A stretch of 64,000 bases of DNA, taken from assembly GCA_022393335.1 (NCBI GenBank), contig JAJEKB010000790.1, forward strand, positions 1 to 64,000, given 5' to 3'. This DNA comes from Macrotrachela quadricornifera. Lineage: Eukaryota > Rotifera > Eurotatoria > Philodinida > Philodinidae. The position numbers and the translations under genes were made by a program. The notes beneath the pieces are model-generated. The model did no database searches and was not told where the DNA came from. It saw only the letters and a program-made list of their open reading frames with translations. Positions 11,056-24,987 of the stretch are shown here, piece by piece; position 1 is the first letter of the stretch; the number at the start of each line of letters is the position of its first letter.

Positions 11056-14000
11056 ATTGTTTCGATGAACTATTTAGAATTAAAAAAGCAGAATATTTAA
11101 TTATACTATAATATTTATTCACCTTTTCTAGAATCGAAGGTAAAACTATCAATTTATTGATGGTGCTTATATACTCTTCGAGATGAATAAGTAATTATTT
11201 TTAATACCTGACTTTTTCTAATTATGATGTATGATACCTATTTTGATGGAAACTTATACTTGTGATATTTAATACTGGATGAATTGAAGGCTGTATAGAC
11301 TTTGTATTTCTTTAGTATTTTTGTTTTTAGTGTGTATAAAAAAAAACCCATACACCTGAGCAAATTATTAATCAAAAAATAAAAGGATATTTTTCAATTT
11401 ATTGTACTTATGCTCTTATTGTAATCATTTAGAATGAAAAATTAATCTTCATTTTATGACATCGTATTAGTTTTCGTTTATCATTGAATAATACCTAGTT
11501 TGAAAACATTTTCTAGGAACAATATTAGATGAAAGTAAATGATGCAGTAGAAAGAATGAGAATGATTTCTTGATATATAGGTTTCTTGACAGTTTTCATG
11601 AAAAAAGAATAAGAACAATTATAAATATTACTTTTATAATTGAATAAATACACTATGGTGATTTAAGTGATATTTATGTATAGACAGGATTTTTTTGAAT
11701 CTATAAATAGAAAATCTTGTTGTATATTGAGAAGATGTACTTTCATTACAATAGATTTTGTAGAAAATTGATTCAATTAGAGTAGTCATATGAAAACTAA
11801 TAATTCACTTTCAAATTAGTCTAAAATTCAATGATTAGTGAAAAGTAAAATGATTTTTCCATTTTAATTTTTAGTTTCAAGTGAAATATGATAAAAATAA
11901 ACGGTAGAAAGTGAATTGAGATTAATATTCTTGTTTTCTCTATTTTAGGTCTGATGAAACAAAATCCTTCAATATTCTTTCTAAACGACGAAAACATTGA
12001 TAGAAACATAAAAAATCATAAAATTTTGTCATTTTTAGACTATTTACAAGATGAGAAGAAAGAATTGTCCAATATAATTAGCACATACAATCGAGAGAAA
12101 TATAGTTATCTTTCGCTGACTATACATTATAAGACGATTAAATTGACTTCCAGTATTATTCATATACAGAAAATTTATAAAGCAAGCGAAGATCTTTTTT
12201 TGAAACAATAACAGTGAAAGCACATTCATATTCTTATATAAGTAATTCACAAAAATCAATCTATGATTTTTTTTCTAATAAAGCAATAATCACAATGAGA
12301 GGGATTTAACGGTAGTTTTTCGCCAATATATCGCTACTACACTTCAATTTGTTATTGGATAAATTCATGACTAACCAATCAATTTTAGTGCAAAAACCTT
12401 TTTTACTAGACTTTTTATACTGATTCAGCCAGGCATGAACGGAAACTAGATTCGACTAAAAAGAGTTTATGATATCTATCAAAAATATTAGAGAATCAGA
12501 TCATTTTTTAGGGATATCTATGGAGGAGAAGAGTTTCCAAAATTGTTACAATATTTAAAGTACATAATTTTTCCATAGATAGAAGGTCATTAGATCAGTA
12601 TAATCTCCAAAGAAATCTTCTTTTCGATATATTGTGATCTGGATACGAGATTTTTAAGAATAATAATCTCACATATTTACTATGAAGAAAAGCATTTTGT
12701 TCAAAATTATACAAAAGTCTCACGGCTTATAAATTAAAAATTTCTTTTAGAATACATTGAAAAGAAGAATCCTTTGACGATTGTACCAATCCAGTGATCT
12801 TTTATATATGGAAAAAAAATGAGCTTTAAACATTATAATAGGTTAGAAAACTTTCACTCTTCTCAGGTATTCTTATAAAATTATTATATGTGAAGGTGTC
12901 TAACTTTAGATCATCGACTGGATGATAGAATGTGATGAATGAAGTTGTGTATCACATGCTTTGTTCGAACTGTAAAATCAGTCTATTTATAGGTTGGAGA
13001 GGTGAACAAATACATGAATACAAAAGAGAGATGGATATTATGAAACAAAGAGATATTGATTAAAAAGATCCAGGGAAGATAGTATAAACACATAGAGTGC
13101 ATATGAAACATGTAGAAACAGATGACAAATATATTGATACTATGATATAACCAAAGGTGAAGAACATAACATCGTCTCACATAATATATCAATTAGTAAT
13201 CAATACCACGGCAAGGCATCTCATATTTGTATGCACTAATTTCGAGTATTAATATCATACTTTCAAAATTAATCAATGAAGACCTAACTGCCGGAAACTC
13301 ATCTGTCATGTCAACCTATCTTAAGTGAAAATCACAAATTTTTTTGAACCAAGACTATTTCTCATTCACTTTCGACCTAATCAGCATAAACAATAATTTA
13401 AAAGAGTATTTTTTTAAACACGTTTTTGAAATAAAGTAATCAAATATTTGAAACTTAAAGAATATATTTGTCAAGTAGTATGAAGAGCTGATCGAGCTTC
13501 TATGTTAGTTGAGAGTGATGAATTTCTCTTTAATAAGCATTAACATTTATTATGAGAATAAGTTTTTAAAAACTTATAACCTATTGCTGCCCACTACTCA
13601 ACAATTTCTAGATACATTACTTCAAAGAACACTATAAAAACAGACTTGATCGTTGATTTTATTCTTTTTTAGAATCATCTCAAGGTACTAGATAGAGTTA
13701 AGAGATCTTGTATTAATCATCTGTTTCAGCCTCTTTTAGATTCATAAGAAGTGAAAAAATAACGGTAAGAAATATTACAAGCATAAATTTAAGTAACACT
13801 TTTAACTTCTATTAGGTTCATCTCGAGCCATATAAAAAGAGTAAGAAATATTGTAATTATAAACTTAATCGTTTACTTTAGGTTCTTTTAAGAATTGCTT
13901 CTGTAAGGTATAGTTTTAGAAATTCTTACAAGGCTTCTGGATGGGACAAAACTCCAAATGAGAGTTGTGTATTCAAAAGTAGGATTTTTGAAACACGGAA

Positions 14001-14883
14001 TCTATTACTAACAATTAAAGAAATTTTAAGCTAAACTAATTGTTGTTGCATTTTAGGAGCAAGATTGAATCATTTTCTAATAAAAATCACGAATGGTTTC
14101 ATTAAATTTGTATAAAATATTTTCTCAGTAAGAATCATTTTGAAAATTCTGTGCTTTACTGATCGTCAGAAACTCAAAAAGGACGTTGAAAAATACCTGT
14201 TTTTCCTAGTATGATATTAATCAAATCGATGAAAATGACTATTTTTTCTATTTTGTCTGATAAACAATATAAATAGTTTAATACATTTATGTCACCTAGG
14301 TCTTTCATACTCATAATTGTGATTCAAATTTGAGTCGTGTTTTGTTGTTGTTATTGAGCCTTTATTAAATGCAGTACAATCATGTCTAGCAATGTATCAA
14401 AAAAAAAACTTGTTCAATAGATGTATTTATTTACTATTACTTAGAATTGAAACTATGTAGTAGTAGTTTTCATATTTTTACTCTCAAGGTCTTATTAAGC
14501 TTTATGCAACCAACCAAATTAAAATCATTAGAACACCTTTATATTAAACAATGACAACCAATAATATCAATACTTCGATATATAGTATTAATATGAAGAT
14601 TTTTGCAATCATGCCTTGTCAAAAAGAAAAGATCATACTATAATATTACAAATGAATTTAGATACTAATTTTTTTCTCCCATTAATACGGTAAATATGTG
14701 ATTGGTTTCTTCTATGATAATTGTATTTTAGACTAATACGATAAGGATCAGACAAAGTATTACTTTATCGAAATCACTTTTATTGTTTGCAAATTAACAA
14801 ACAAGATAGAAGTTTTTCTTTTTAAAAAAGGCCCATTGTTTCTCACACAAAACAAAACACAACACTGTACAAAAATTTTGGCT
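11056..14883. other. Gene-free stretch between the CAP gene and IFT140
   Basis: About 3.8 kb without a supportable gene. Short frames at 11954-12211 and 12983-13192 have no domain and no splice-supported extension. Two imperfect tandem copies of a ~75 bp unit, each with GTAAGAAATATT..., lie near 13735-13885. Some sequence before 14884 should be the IFT140 3' UTR. Confidence 0.35.
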
Positions 14884-17800
14884 TTAATCTTCAACAGATC
14901 CATAATAATCGAGATTGTCATCAATTTCTTCAGCATACATATGATTTTTGCCTAATTGTCCTTGTTGTTGCTGTCGTCGATCATTCTGATAATTATCATT
15001 TGATGATTTCTTTTGATGTTCATAATCATTTTCACCATCATTATATGTCATACTTTCTGATGGTTGATCTGCTGGTGCCATTTTACGTCCAGTTGCACCA
15101 TATATAGCTGAAAGTAAATTTGGATTAATATAATGAGAAAAATAACGTTCAGGAATATGTTCTTGTAATTCATCGAGTAACATAGATGCCTTTTTTTAAA
15201 AAAAGAAATAATATATTAAAAAATGTTAATTGTAATTTTAAATTTACTTGTTTGTATTTTTCTCGTCGTCCAAAATAATCAATTAATACTCCATAAATAT
15301 CACCTGGATGAACACCAATAAAGATTTTTTGATCAGTTATTAAACTAGCTAATTCACGAGAACCTGTTTCTGGATCATTCGTATATCGACTAAAAGTGAA
15401 AATAATTATATATGTTTGTTATATATTCATTTTCTTACTCTCTAGCATCAAGAAATCGTTTTATATTTCGACATTTAAGTTCAAGTTCTTGTAATGTTTC
15501 ATCTTTTGTAAATGTATTTTCTCCATTATCTCTCAATATTTTATATGCTTCCATTAATGCTTCTAAATAAATAAATAAATAAATATTATCAGTAAATTAA
15601 TAATTATATTTTATCTAACCTAATGCTTTGTTATAATCTCGATATTCTTCGATTTCAATCTAAAGAAAAAAATCAACCACAGGATATATATATACATAGT
15701 CTTGTTTTTAATATAATTTTATTCACATACTTGTGCACACATATCATAAAATTGTGCAAGTTTTTCATATGCTCTTGCTTTTTTATAAAAATTCATTATA
15801 TTTTGTAATGCATCTGGATATTTTTTCCAATCCAATGTTTTCAAATAATCAGCAGCAAGTATATAAACCTCACGATTACGTGCTACATTTGCAAATACTG
15901 TAATACGTTCGACATCACCTGAATGTATCAATGCACGCATTGACTAAAAATAAAAAGAAGATAATCAAAATTTGATTAAAAATTTTCAAAATAGTAATAA
16001 TATACTTTAGTCTTATTGCCAGCATCGAGATATTTTTTCGCTGCACCTGCATATGCTCCTTGACTAACAGCTAGATCACCTAATTTCTCACAAATAGCTT
16101 GATATTTTGGTATATCATCTTCGTTCGTAGCTAGAAAATATTAAATAATTTCATAACAAAAAAAATATATCTTTACGTTTAGCAGGACTTAAACGTTCAA
16201 GTAATTCTTCTGTTAACGGAATTTCATTTTTAATAGCTAAATCTGCAGCTTCATCAACCTATTTATTTAAATAATTAATAAAAACTAATAAAAAAGATTT
16301 CTTCAATAGCAAAACAAACTCGATCAATAACAGCAAGTAAATCAACGGCTTTATCATATTGTTTTAATTGCATAAAATAATCAGCCATTCGAGTAACTTG
16401 ACTCGCATCAACATTTTTACCAACACTAATTTAATAAAAAAAAAAATTTCATTCTTTTTTTTAAATAATTTCTTTTTATATAACAGACCTATCAGCAATC
16501 TGTGCTAATGCTGAATATCGTTCATGTTTAAATGCTAAATCAATTGCTTTCGAAGTTAATCCAGCCTAAATTATCACATTAATTTATATTATTTAATTTT
16601 CTCATTCAAAAGAATATACTTTATGATATAGTAAAATAGCACGATCTTCTTGCATAGGTAAGGTTTGAAAGTATCGTGCTGCTTCAAGCATATCATCAGG
16701 TGTACCGTGTACAGCAATATTAGCCATATATTCATCCAAATGATGATCCTAAATAAATAGGAAACATGTAAATAATTCTTAGATTTTATTGATTAGTATT
16801 TGAATATGATTATGTTTTCAAAAGAAATGTCGAAAATAACATACTCGACAAAGTCGCATAGCATTACTAATAGCTGATGCATGTTGAAAATATGTAATTG
16901 CTTGTTTATAATCGCCTTTCTTTTCAAAATATCGTGCCATATGATAACAAGCTGCTTTATTACCCGTATCTGAACATAATTCTATAGCCTAATAAGAAAA
17001 TTTATTTATTAAAAATCAACTCATAAAATTTAAAAAAAAAGCTCATACTTTAGACGGTTGATCTTGTTCACAAAGTAATCGACATAACGATAAATTATCA
17101 TCTGCTTTGCGATAGCATCCAAGTGCATCTTCAATTTTACCTCGACTTTCAAAATAACGACCCCACCAACGAAATAACTTTCTATTAAAAAAGAAAATAT
17201 ATATAAATCAATGAAGAATAAAATAATCAATTCAGTTGTACCGAATCGCTGAGTTTATTCTCTGTAAGAATGACTATTAACACTACAGTTTATGAAAGTG
17301 AGGAGCTAGATTAATAAGAAAGAATAACTGACGAAACAATTCTAATAAGTGTTTTGTAACATCTTTTCTTTCAACATTTTCCTTATCAGTGTTTTTCGTC
17401 AATGATCAAAATAACTTACGGATCATTTTGTTTTGCTGTATATGCTTTATATCCTGGCATGTCTTTTCGTTCAAGAAACATTCTTCGTACTTCAGTTGCT
17501 TGTGTTCCTGATTTTTCATAACTATTAATAACAAAAACATGTTTTTTTTTTATAAAAAAAAAAGAAAAGAAAAATTTGTTTTTGTTTTTATTTACAATTC
17601 AATTGCTTTTTCTAATTGATTATTTTCTTCAAGATATTTAGCATAATTATAGTATGTATTACGTAAATGTATACGATCATAACGTGTTGATGTATCAATA
17701 GCTCTTTCCCATTCATTTGTTGATTGATATAATTGATTAAGAAGATCATATTGTTTTGATTGAAGTAAAATCTTTTCTGCTTCTTCCTTGTTGTTTTTTG

Positions 17801-20800
17801 GAGAAAAAATATTATATTATTAAATTTATATCTATTAAACATACTTTCATATTTAAATGTATAGCTAAAATAGCTACTTTAGTATCAGGATTATCTTGAT
17901 CAACAGCACGTAATGCACGTGCACCACGAAATAGACCCATTTTTCCCAAACAAATTTTCGCTACATCAGCACGTCGATTTAAAACACACATACGAGCTAA
18001 ATTTTCCCAAACACTTTCCCTAAATGAATAAATAAGTATTATAGGAAAATTTTTTTTTTTATTTTATTCTTTTACTTTTTAATAATTTTAATTGCTTTAA
18101 ATGCAGCATCAAGATCTCCCAATGTCAAATGATAACTAAAGCTCATAATTGCATCAACAATATTTTTTTCAAGACCACTAATACCAATAAAATCTGCCAT
18201 TGTTTTTCCAGTAAGATAATCTGAATAAACAACACTTTCTAAAAAACAAAAAAAAAGAATAGAAAATTTTGTCTTTTGTTTGTTTTAATTTTCATTACCA
18301 CCGAGTTCTGAATCGGTCAGAAATCCATTTAATTGATTATCATGATTATTTGTTTGAGGAATAAGACCACTTGCATCTAATGTATCAAGTTTAGGTAATT
18401 GAATACGAATACGAGAATTTTTAATTAAAATATTTTCATCATTTGTATCTGATGGATCATTTTTTAATGTTTGTAATGTTTTATTAGATTTCATTGTATG
18501 TCGATCAAATTCTGAATGTTTATCCTATTAATTAAAATTATTATTATAAAAAAATATATTAAAAATAAATTTAATTACTCGTGTAACAAAGAAATAAAAT
18601 GGAATTTTAATTGCAATTAATTGACGATAAGATGCATTACGTAGAAAAACTTCTTTTGGAAATATTTGATTATCTGGTGTACAAAACATACTGACAATTA
18701 ATGATTCAGCCTTAAATGAAAATAAAAGAAAAGAATTAAAAATCTTTTAAGAATTATTTATTATAGCTAAGCAATGAATTGTAAAGCAATCTTTTTTTTT
18801 TTTTGAATTTTTATAGATTTTTTATTTTATATAAATTTATATTTAAATTAGAATAAAATCATTTGGTAAGAATAACATACAGATTTAACTGCATTTTGAT
18901 TCTTTCTAATTAAAATATAATATTAAATATATAAACTTTTGATTAAGAAATGTATCTTATGTAATACTTTAAAGGTGAAAAATTAGAATTAATCTTGTTA
19001 TTGGATATTTTTTTCTAAATTAAAAAAATATCATCTAATATTTCTTATATAATATGTTATTTTAATAAAAAAGTTTTTTTTAATATTCTAAAAAATATTT
19101 TACCGTATCTTCTTGACTTGCTGTAATTGATTCTCGAATAGTAGCAGCATGGCTAGCTGAAAGTGTTGAATCACCATCTCCAACTCCTCGACTTGTTAAA
19201 AGTCCATCATCAGTATTTAATGATGCAGATAAATCAAATTTTTGTTGATGTAAATATATTTCTAATGCTACTAATCGAGGATCTTCTGGATCCCATTGAA
19301 CATTTGATGGATAACGACGATATTGTAATGTATTTTGTTTATTATTATCTTTTTGTCGAATAAGACCATATTCAGTACCTGGTAATTTCTCGGTACTAAA
19401 ATCAAAACTAGTCACAATATCTTTTTCTACATCCCATAAATAAAGTCGGCTACTCGGATGAAGATTTGTCTATTAGAAAAAAAAACAAAAATAATTTTTC
19501 TTATTGATTATTTTTTAATAAAAATTAAATTTTTATGTCTTTACTTGTGACGTTAAAATTGTTACTTTTGTTCCTGTACAATTTATTGCTAATTCTCGTA
19601 TTGTATCAACTGATGGTGTATGTGTATTAATATTTAATGTTTTACCAATTGGTCGTAATTCTCTATAAATAATTAAATAATTATTTATTAAATTTATTGA
19701 CGATAGAGCGAAAAGATTTGAGCAGGTTCGAGTCAGAAGTGATAGAGGCTTACGTAGGCTTCATCACAATGTAAATTCGGTACATACAAAGGCTTAGATA
19801 GTTCTATCCAATGGAAACATTTTCTTCTCATACATTACGTGTTGTTGCAATGTCAGTGCACATTTTGTTTATTAACGATTCATAGACAGTAGAGCTACAA
19901 GGGTTAAACAGACTATAGTCTACTCTAAGGATATTTTCCCTATGAAACAGATGTAGAAAATGTTTTTTACGAAAAAAATTAGTTTTCATGTGACTAAACG
20001 TAGGAAAGGTATATCGATGATAGCTTGAAGCTATGCTCCTTTTTTATACGTAAAGAAAGTTTGTACAAATATCATAAGTTGACCAGCAAGATTTTTTGAG
20101 GAATGTGAAGAAAAAATTAATCGAAAACAAGATGTGGCATCCTTAAAACGATTATACGACTTAGATTAGAAAATTTCATCAAAAATATAAAGGCTATGAA
20201 TTCAAAGTTAATTCCAAAAATTTTAGATTCAATAGAATTTATTCGAAGCTTAATATTTAATGAACACAAAGGATTGTATATTTTTCATTGAGTGCAAGTT
20301 TTTGACATAAATTGCAAAATCTTTTCTAACTTGTACTAGTTATTATATAATTCAAAATATGAAACATTTTTAATATTTCAATGAAAATCTTATAAAGAAT
20401 ATTGAGTCTATTCTAGATTCAAATCATTCTGCTATCTATAATTGAATTAAATATTTTATTCTTACCGACGTGATATATCAAAAACTTTAACATAACCTTT
20501 GGATGAGCCAATAACAAGATATGAACCATTTGAATTAATTCTTTGCACTTCACCTTCATTTTGTGCAAATGTAAGTGATTGTCGTGATGTTCCCTTTTGT
20601 TTTTATAAATAAATAAAAACAAAAAAAAGAATTTTTTAATATAAATTAATTATTTTTACTTGAAAAGACATGACATTAACACGACCATTTTCTTGTACGA
20701 ATAAAAGTTGATCGAATAGAACAACATTTGATGGTGAACAAGAAAAATAACCTTTAAAGAAAATTTATTAATTATTTAATAAATTCATTATTTTTTTTTT

Positions 20801-22816
20801 TGTTTACCTTTTTCGTTTCGAACAACTTTTTCTTCATCAGATTTTGATGCATCACAAATAAGTTCATAAACACGAATTTGTTTTTTATTCCAAATAGCAA
20901 CATGATTCTACAAATAGAATTAAAATAAAAACAAAGAAAAATTTTGATTTTTAAAAATAAAATACTGACCTTAGAAACACATAAATTTTTAAATGGCATA
21001 TCTAATTCTTCTTCTTTAACAATACTATATCGAAAAAATGCTACATGAATTACTGTTGGACTTAATTGAACAACAGCAAGCTAAATATGAAATAAATTTC
21101 TTTTTTTTTTTTTTCTTTTAGATTTTTATAATTTACATTATCTCGATAAGCTGCAGACATATTTTCATCAGTTAACATAAATACTTGTGATATTAAATTA
21201 GCAGCAAGACAATTTTTTTGTAAACAATACTTAAAAATAAAATAAAAAATGATAGATTTATTAACAAAAAATAATTTATTTATTTTTACTTTTATTTTTC
21301 GAATAGGTACTCCATGACAAATTGGTTTTACTCGTTGAAGATTCCAATGTTTTTCTACATCTGTTGTACGACGATTTGGACTATAAACCCAAAATGCAAT
21401 ATTTCCTCGATTAGTACCAGCAGCAATAATTCCTTAAATAAAAATAAAAGATTTTCTTTTTTAAATAATAGTAATAATTATTCTATAATCTACCTTTTAT
21501 TGCACTATATGATACAGAAATTAAAACTTCATTATTAGTATAACCCATTTCAGAATTTAATCTTAATAGAAGATTATCTGATGAAGCAAGATCAATCATT
21601 CGTATTGTTGAATCACCAGTTACATAAGCAAATAAACTTGTGCCAATTAAAGTAAAATCTGAATCATTTGGTCGACCAGATAATTTACCCTATTAAGAAT
21701 TAAAACAAAAAAAAGTTTTAATTTTTTATTTTTATTTTGTATTAAATCATATTGTTTTACAGAATGTGTTGGAGTTAAGACTTCTGATTGTGTTTGTATT
21801 TGTTGAAGATTATATTGTGTCATCATATTTACCGTCGTAACAACAATAAGTATATCATAATCATATGAATGTAAAATACATGCTATACTATCATCAACCA
21901 TACAAATTTTTCGTAATTTATCTGTAACAATATAAACATTTCCTTTATCTGTTCCAATAAAAAATGTTGCTGGTTCAGTAACTTGTGATCGATTTGTTTT
22001 CATAGAAAGCATATCTAATGCAGCTTGATCACCTTCAACTGCTGCTCGTGCTAAATCTCGATAATCTCTTTAAAAATAAAATTGCCTTTTTTTCTTTTTA
22101 TATTTATATTTTATTTCACTTACTGATCTGATCGACCTGAAGGTAATGATTTACTTAGAACATATGTAACTGATTCACCAGGAACATTAACTTGTAAAAT
22201 AACACTTTGTTGAGATACTTGTGACAAAGATTCAGCTTTCCAAAGAATTATTAAACCTCCCTAAAAATATAAATAAATGAAGGGAAAAAAAAATATTATA
22301 TTAATTTAAATTACTTGATCAGCTGATAATAATCGTGTTCCATCCATATTAAATGTTAATGACATAATACATGTTTTATGAACAATAACACTTTCTAAAC
22401 GACGATTTGATCCACTCCATATCATTAATTCACCATCTAAAATAAAATAGAAGAATTTATTTATTTTTTGTTTTAAAGAAAATTATTTTTCTTCTATTTT
22501 TTTCATACTTGTAAAACCAATAGCTAATGTTTTTTTAACTGGATGCCATGCCATACATTGTGCATCGCCTGAATGTTGTACACGAGCTCCTTCATCATGT
22601 TCACCCTGATTTTAAAATAAAATAAATTATATTTTTATTATATTAATAAATATAAGTTTATATTACATCTTCTCCATAGAAGAATATATTTGTTCCTGAA
22701 CTAATCGAACCTATAGCAAGTATATTCAATGATGGATGCCATTCCATTAATTGAAAATTTGGTTGTTCAGAAAAATTTCCTAATTCAAGTTTATGCTCAA
22801 AATATTGTGTAGCCAT
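14884..22816 (-). CDS. ift140: Intraflagellar transport protein 140 (IFT-A core subunit)
   Basis: I trace 32 exons between Met 22816 and the stop at 14884, all with GT..AG introns; their summed length (4,770 nt) is a multiple of three, giving 1,589 aa against about 1,460 in vertebrates. IFT140 is a core subunit of the IFT-A complex that drives retrograde transport and membrane-protein entry in cilia. The N-terminus ([13 protein letters not shown]) starts WD40 propellers that run to about exon 16, including [18 protein letters not shown]. The second half is TPR-like helical repeats. Diagnostic matches to IFT140 include [37 protein letters not shown] and [16 protein letters not shown]. The extra length lies partly in exon 16 (Asn/Asp-rich insert) and a Gln/Asn-rich C-terminus. 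Most introns are about 50-70 nt; 19663-20465 is an 803 nt exception. Confidence 0.96.
19663..20465 (-). other. Atypically long intron of ift140 (803 nt)
   Basis: It lies between exons ending in ...FDISRR and beginning with RELRPIGK. Neighbouring introns are about ten times shorter. It holds no coding frame, and no clear inverted or direct terminal repeats were found by eye, so an old insertion is possible but unproven. Confidence 0.6.
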
Positions 22817-23151
22817 ATTATTATTATTATATATTTTTATTTCTTTTCTTGTCTTAGAACAACTTTAAAATTAATAAATAAAAGAATGATACCATAGATA
22901 AATTCATTTCTTTGACAACAATATGAAAATGATATGATTTCCTTTTTCTAAATAAACAAAAATAATTTTTTTTTAAATAAAAAAATAGAAATAAAAATGA
23001 AATTTTTTTTTGAAAATTAAATAAAAAAAATCATCGAATAAATTTCCTATTCTAACGACATCTAATGGAATAATCTCGAAGTTTATATAATTCAAATAAA
23101 TATATAATTCACTTTTTTATATTAAAAAATTTCTTTAGTATCAACATATCA
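22817..23151. promoter_or_regulatory. Divergent promoter region between ift140 and the FKBP gene
   Basis: The two start codons are only 335 bp apart on opposite strands, so both promoters must share this AT-rich interval. An AG acceptor-like site at 23137-23138 lies 13 nt before the FKBP start. No RFX X-box, which would be expected for a ciliary gene, was recognised with confidence. Confidence 0.45.
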
Positions 23152-24790
23152 ATGGCAACTGACATTGAACTTAAAGGCGAAGATATTTCACCATCAAAAG
23201 ATGGAGGTATATTTTATTTATTTATTAAATTAAAATTCAACTATTTTTTCTTTTAAAAAAGGTATTCTCAAAGAAATAATCAAAGAAGGTGTAGGTGATG
23301 AAAAACCATTAACAAATGATAAAGTATTTGTACATTATGTTGGTACATTACTTGATGGAACTAAATTTGATAGTAGTCGAGATCGAAATACAAAATTTGA
23401 TTTTGAAATTGGTAAAGGTTCAGTTATTAAAGCATGGAATATAGGTGTAGCAACAATGAAACGTGGAGAAATTTGTCGTTTAATATGTAAACCTGAATAT
23501 GCATATGGTGAAAAAGGTTCAGGAGATAAAATAGGACCAAATGCAACATTAGTATTTGAAATTGAACTTTTTGATTTTATTGGTAAGATTTAAAATGAAA
23601 AAAAAACAATACAAATATGTACGTTTTTTTTTGTCTATATTTAAGGTGAAGATTTAAGTGAAGGAAAAGATCAAAGTATTTTACGACGAATAATGAAAAG
23701 AGGAGAAGGATGGGCAAAACCAGATGATGGTAGTAGTGTAGAAATATCTCTTAAAGGTACTTATGAAAATCGAGTATTCGATGAACGTTCAGTAAAATTT
23801 ATTGTTGGTGAAGGTTTATTAAAAAATATTCCAGAAAGGTTTGTAATTATAAAATTTTTATATTATTAATTTTATTTAATTAATAATTTTAAGTCTTGAA
23901 CATGCTATAACACGTATGACAAAAGGTGAACATAGTCAAATAAAATTAAAATTAAAAAAAACAAATGGTATGGAAAAATTTAATCTACCAAAAAATGCAC
24001 ATTTAGAATATATAATTACATTAAAGGATTTTGAAAAAGTTTGTTTAAAAAAATAATACAAAAAAGAAAAATTTATTTCTATTTCTAGGGTGTAGATAAA
24101 TATTCCATGTCTGATTCCGATAAACTTGAACAATCAGAAAAATTAAAAAAACGTGCTGCTGAATTAATTAAAGTAAAAATTTTTTTGAAATTGAATCATA
24201 AATAAAAAAGAATTCTTTTCCTTTCGTTAGGATGGTCATTATCATATTGCTTGTAAAAAATATAAAACTATTACTGAATATCTTAAATCACCAAATTTTG
24301 AAAGTGAAAATGAGAAAAAAAAAGCTCATGAATTACAATTAACAACACATTCAAATATGGCTTTATGTCATTTAAAATTAAATGAATATGCTGAATGTAT
24401 TCGTGCATGTGATAAAGCACTTGAATTAGATCCAAAAAATGAAAAATGTTTTTTTCGTCGTGGACAAAGTTATATGTCAATGTCAAGTTATGATGATGCT
24501 ATAAAAGATTTTCAAGCTGTACTTAAATTAAATCCATCAAATAGTGCAGCTGATCAACATATGCAAACATGTCGAGATCATTTAAAAGCTTATGAACAAA
24601 AAGAAAAACAATTATATGCTAAAATGTTTGGTAAAACAACTAAAGAAAATGAAAAAGTATATAATTATTAAAATTTAAGAAAAACAAAAAATAAATTAAT
24701 TATTTTTTATTTTAGACTAATATTCAAGTTACTAATGGTGGAGATAAAAAATCTGAACAAAATAATAATGAAACAACAACTTCGACTTAA
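23152..24790 (+). CDS. fkbp4: Large FKBP immunophilin with TPR domain (FKBP4/FKBP5/FKBP59 type)
   Basis: Seven exons (23152-23206, 23262-23582, 23646-23838, 23894-24038, 24089-24172, 24231-24656, 24716-24790) give 432 aa, close to the ~457 aa of vertebrate FKBP51/52. Domain order: FK1 peptidyl-prolyl isomerase domain at residues ~30-125, with [37 protein letters not shown] and [17 protein letters not shown], which carry the usual drug-binding and active-site positions (Trp of KAWN, Tyr of EYAYG). A more diverged FK2 domain covers ~145-235, and three TPR motifs ~255-390, including [20 protein letters not shown] and [17 protein letters not shown]. In this family the TPR domain binds the Hsp90 C-terminus and FKBP acts as a co-chaperone. 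The orthologue within FKBP4/5 is a shared ancestral type. It is convergent with TMEM144, 197 bp apart. Confidence 0.94.
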
Positions 24791-24987
24791 TTTATTTTTA
24801 TTTAAATTTTATATTAATTTTGAAAAAACAATCATTGAACTATCTTTCATTTATCGGTGAATAATCATGAGATTTAGCATTATTTTTATTTTCTATTATT
24901 ATGTTAAACTAAAAATAAAAAAAATAAAATAAAAGAAAAAAATATATTATATGCCAGAGAACAAAAAAAAATATTGTACATATTTAA

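Noticed and set aside
11954..12259. Overlapping frames on both strands between the CAP gene and ift140.
   Set aside because: No recognisable domain, AT-driven composition and no splice-supported extension.
19722..19741. GGTTCGAGTC, resembling a tRNA B box, in the long ift140 intron.
   Set aside because: No A box at the right distance and no acceptor or anticodon stems could be paired.
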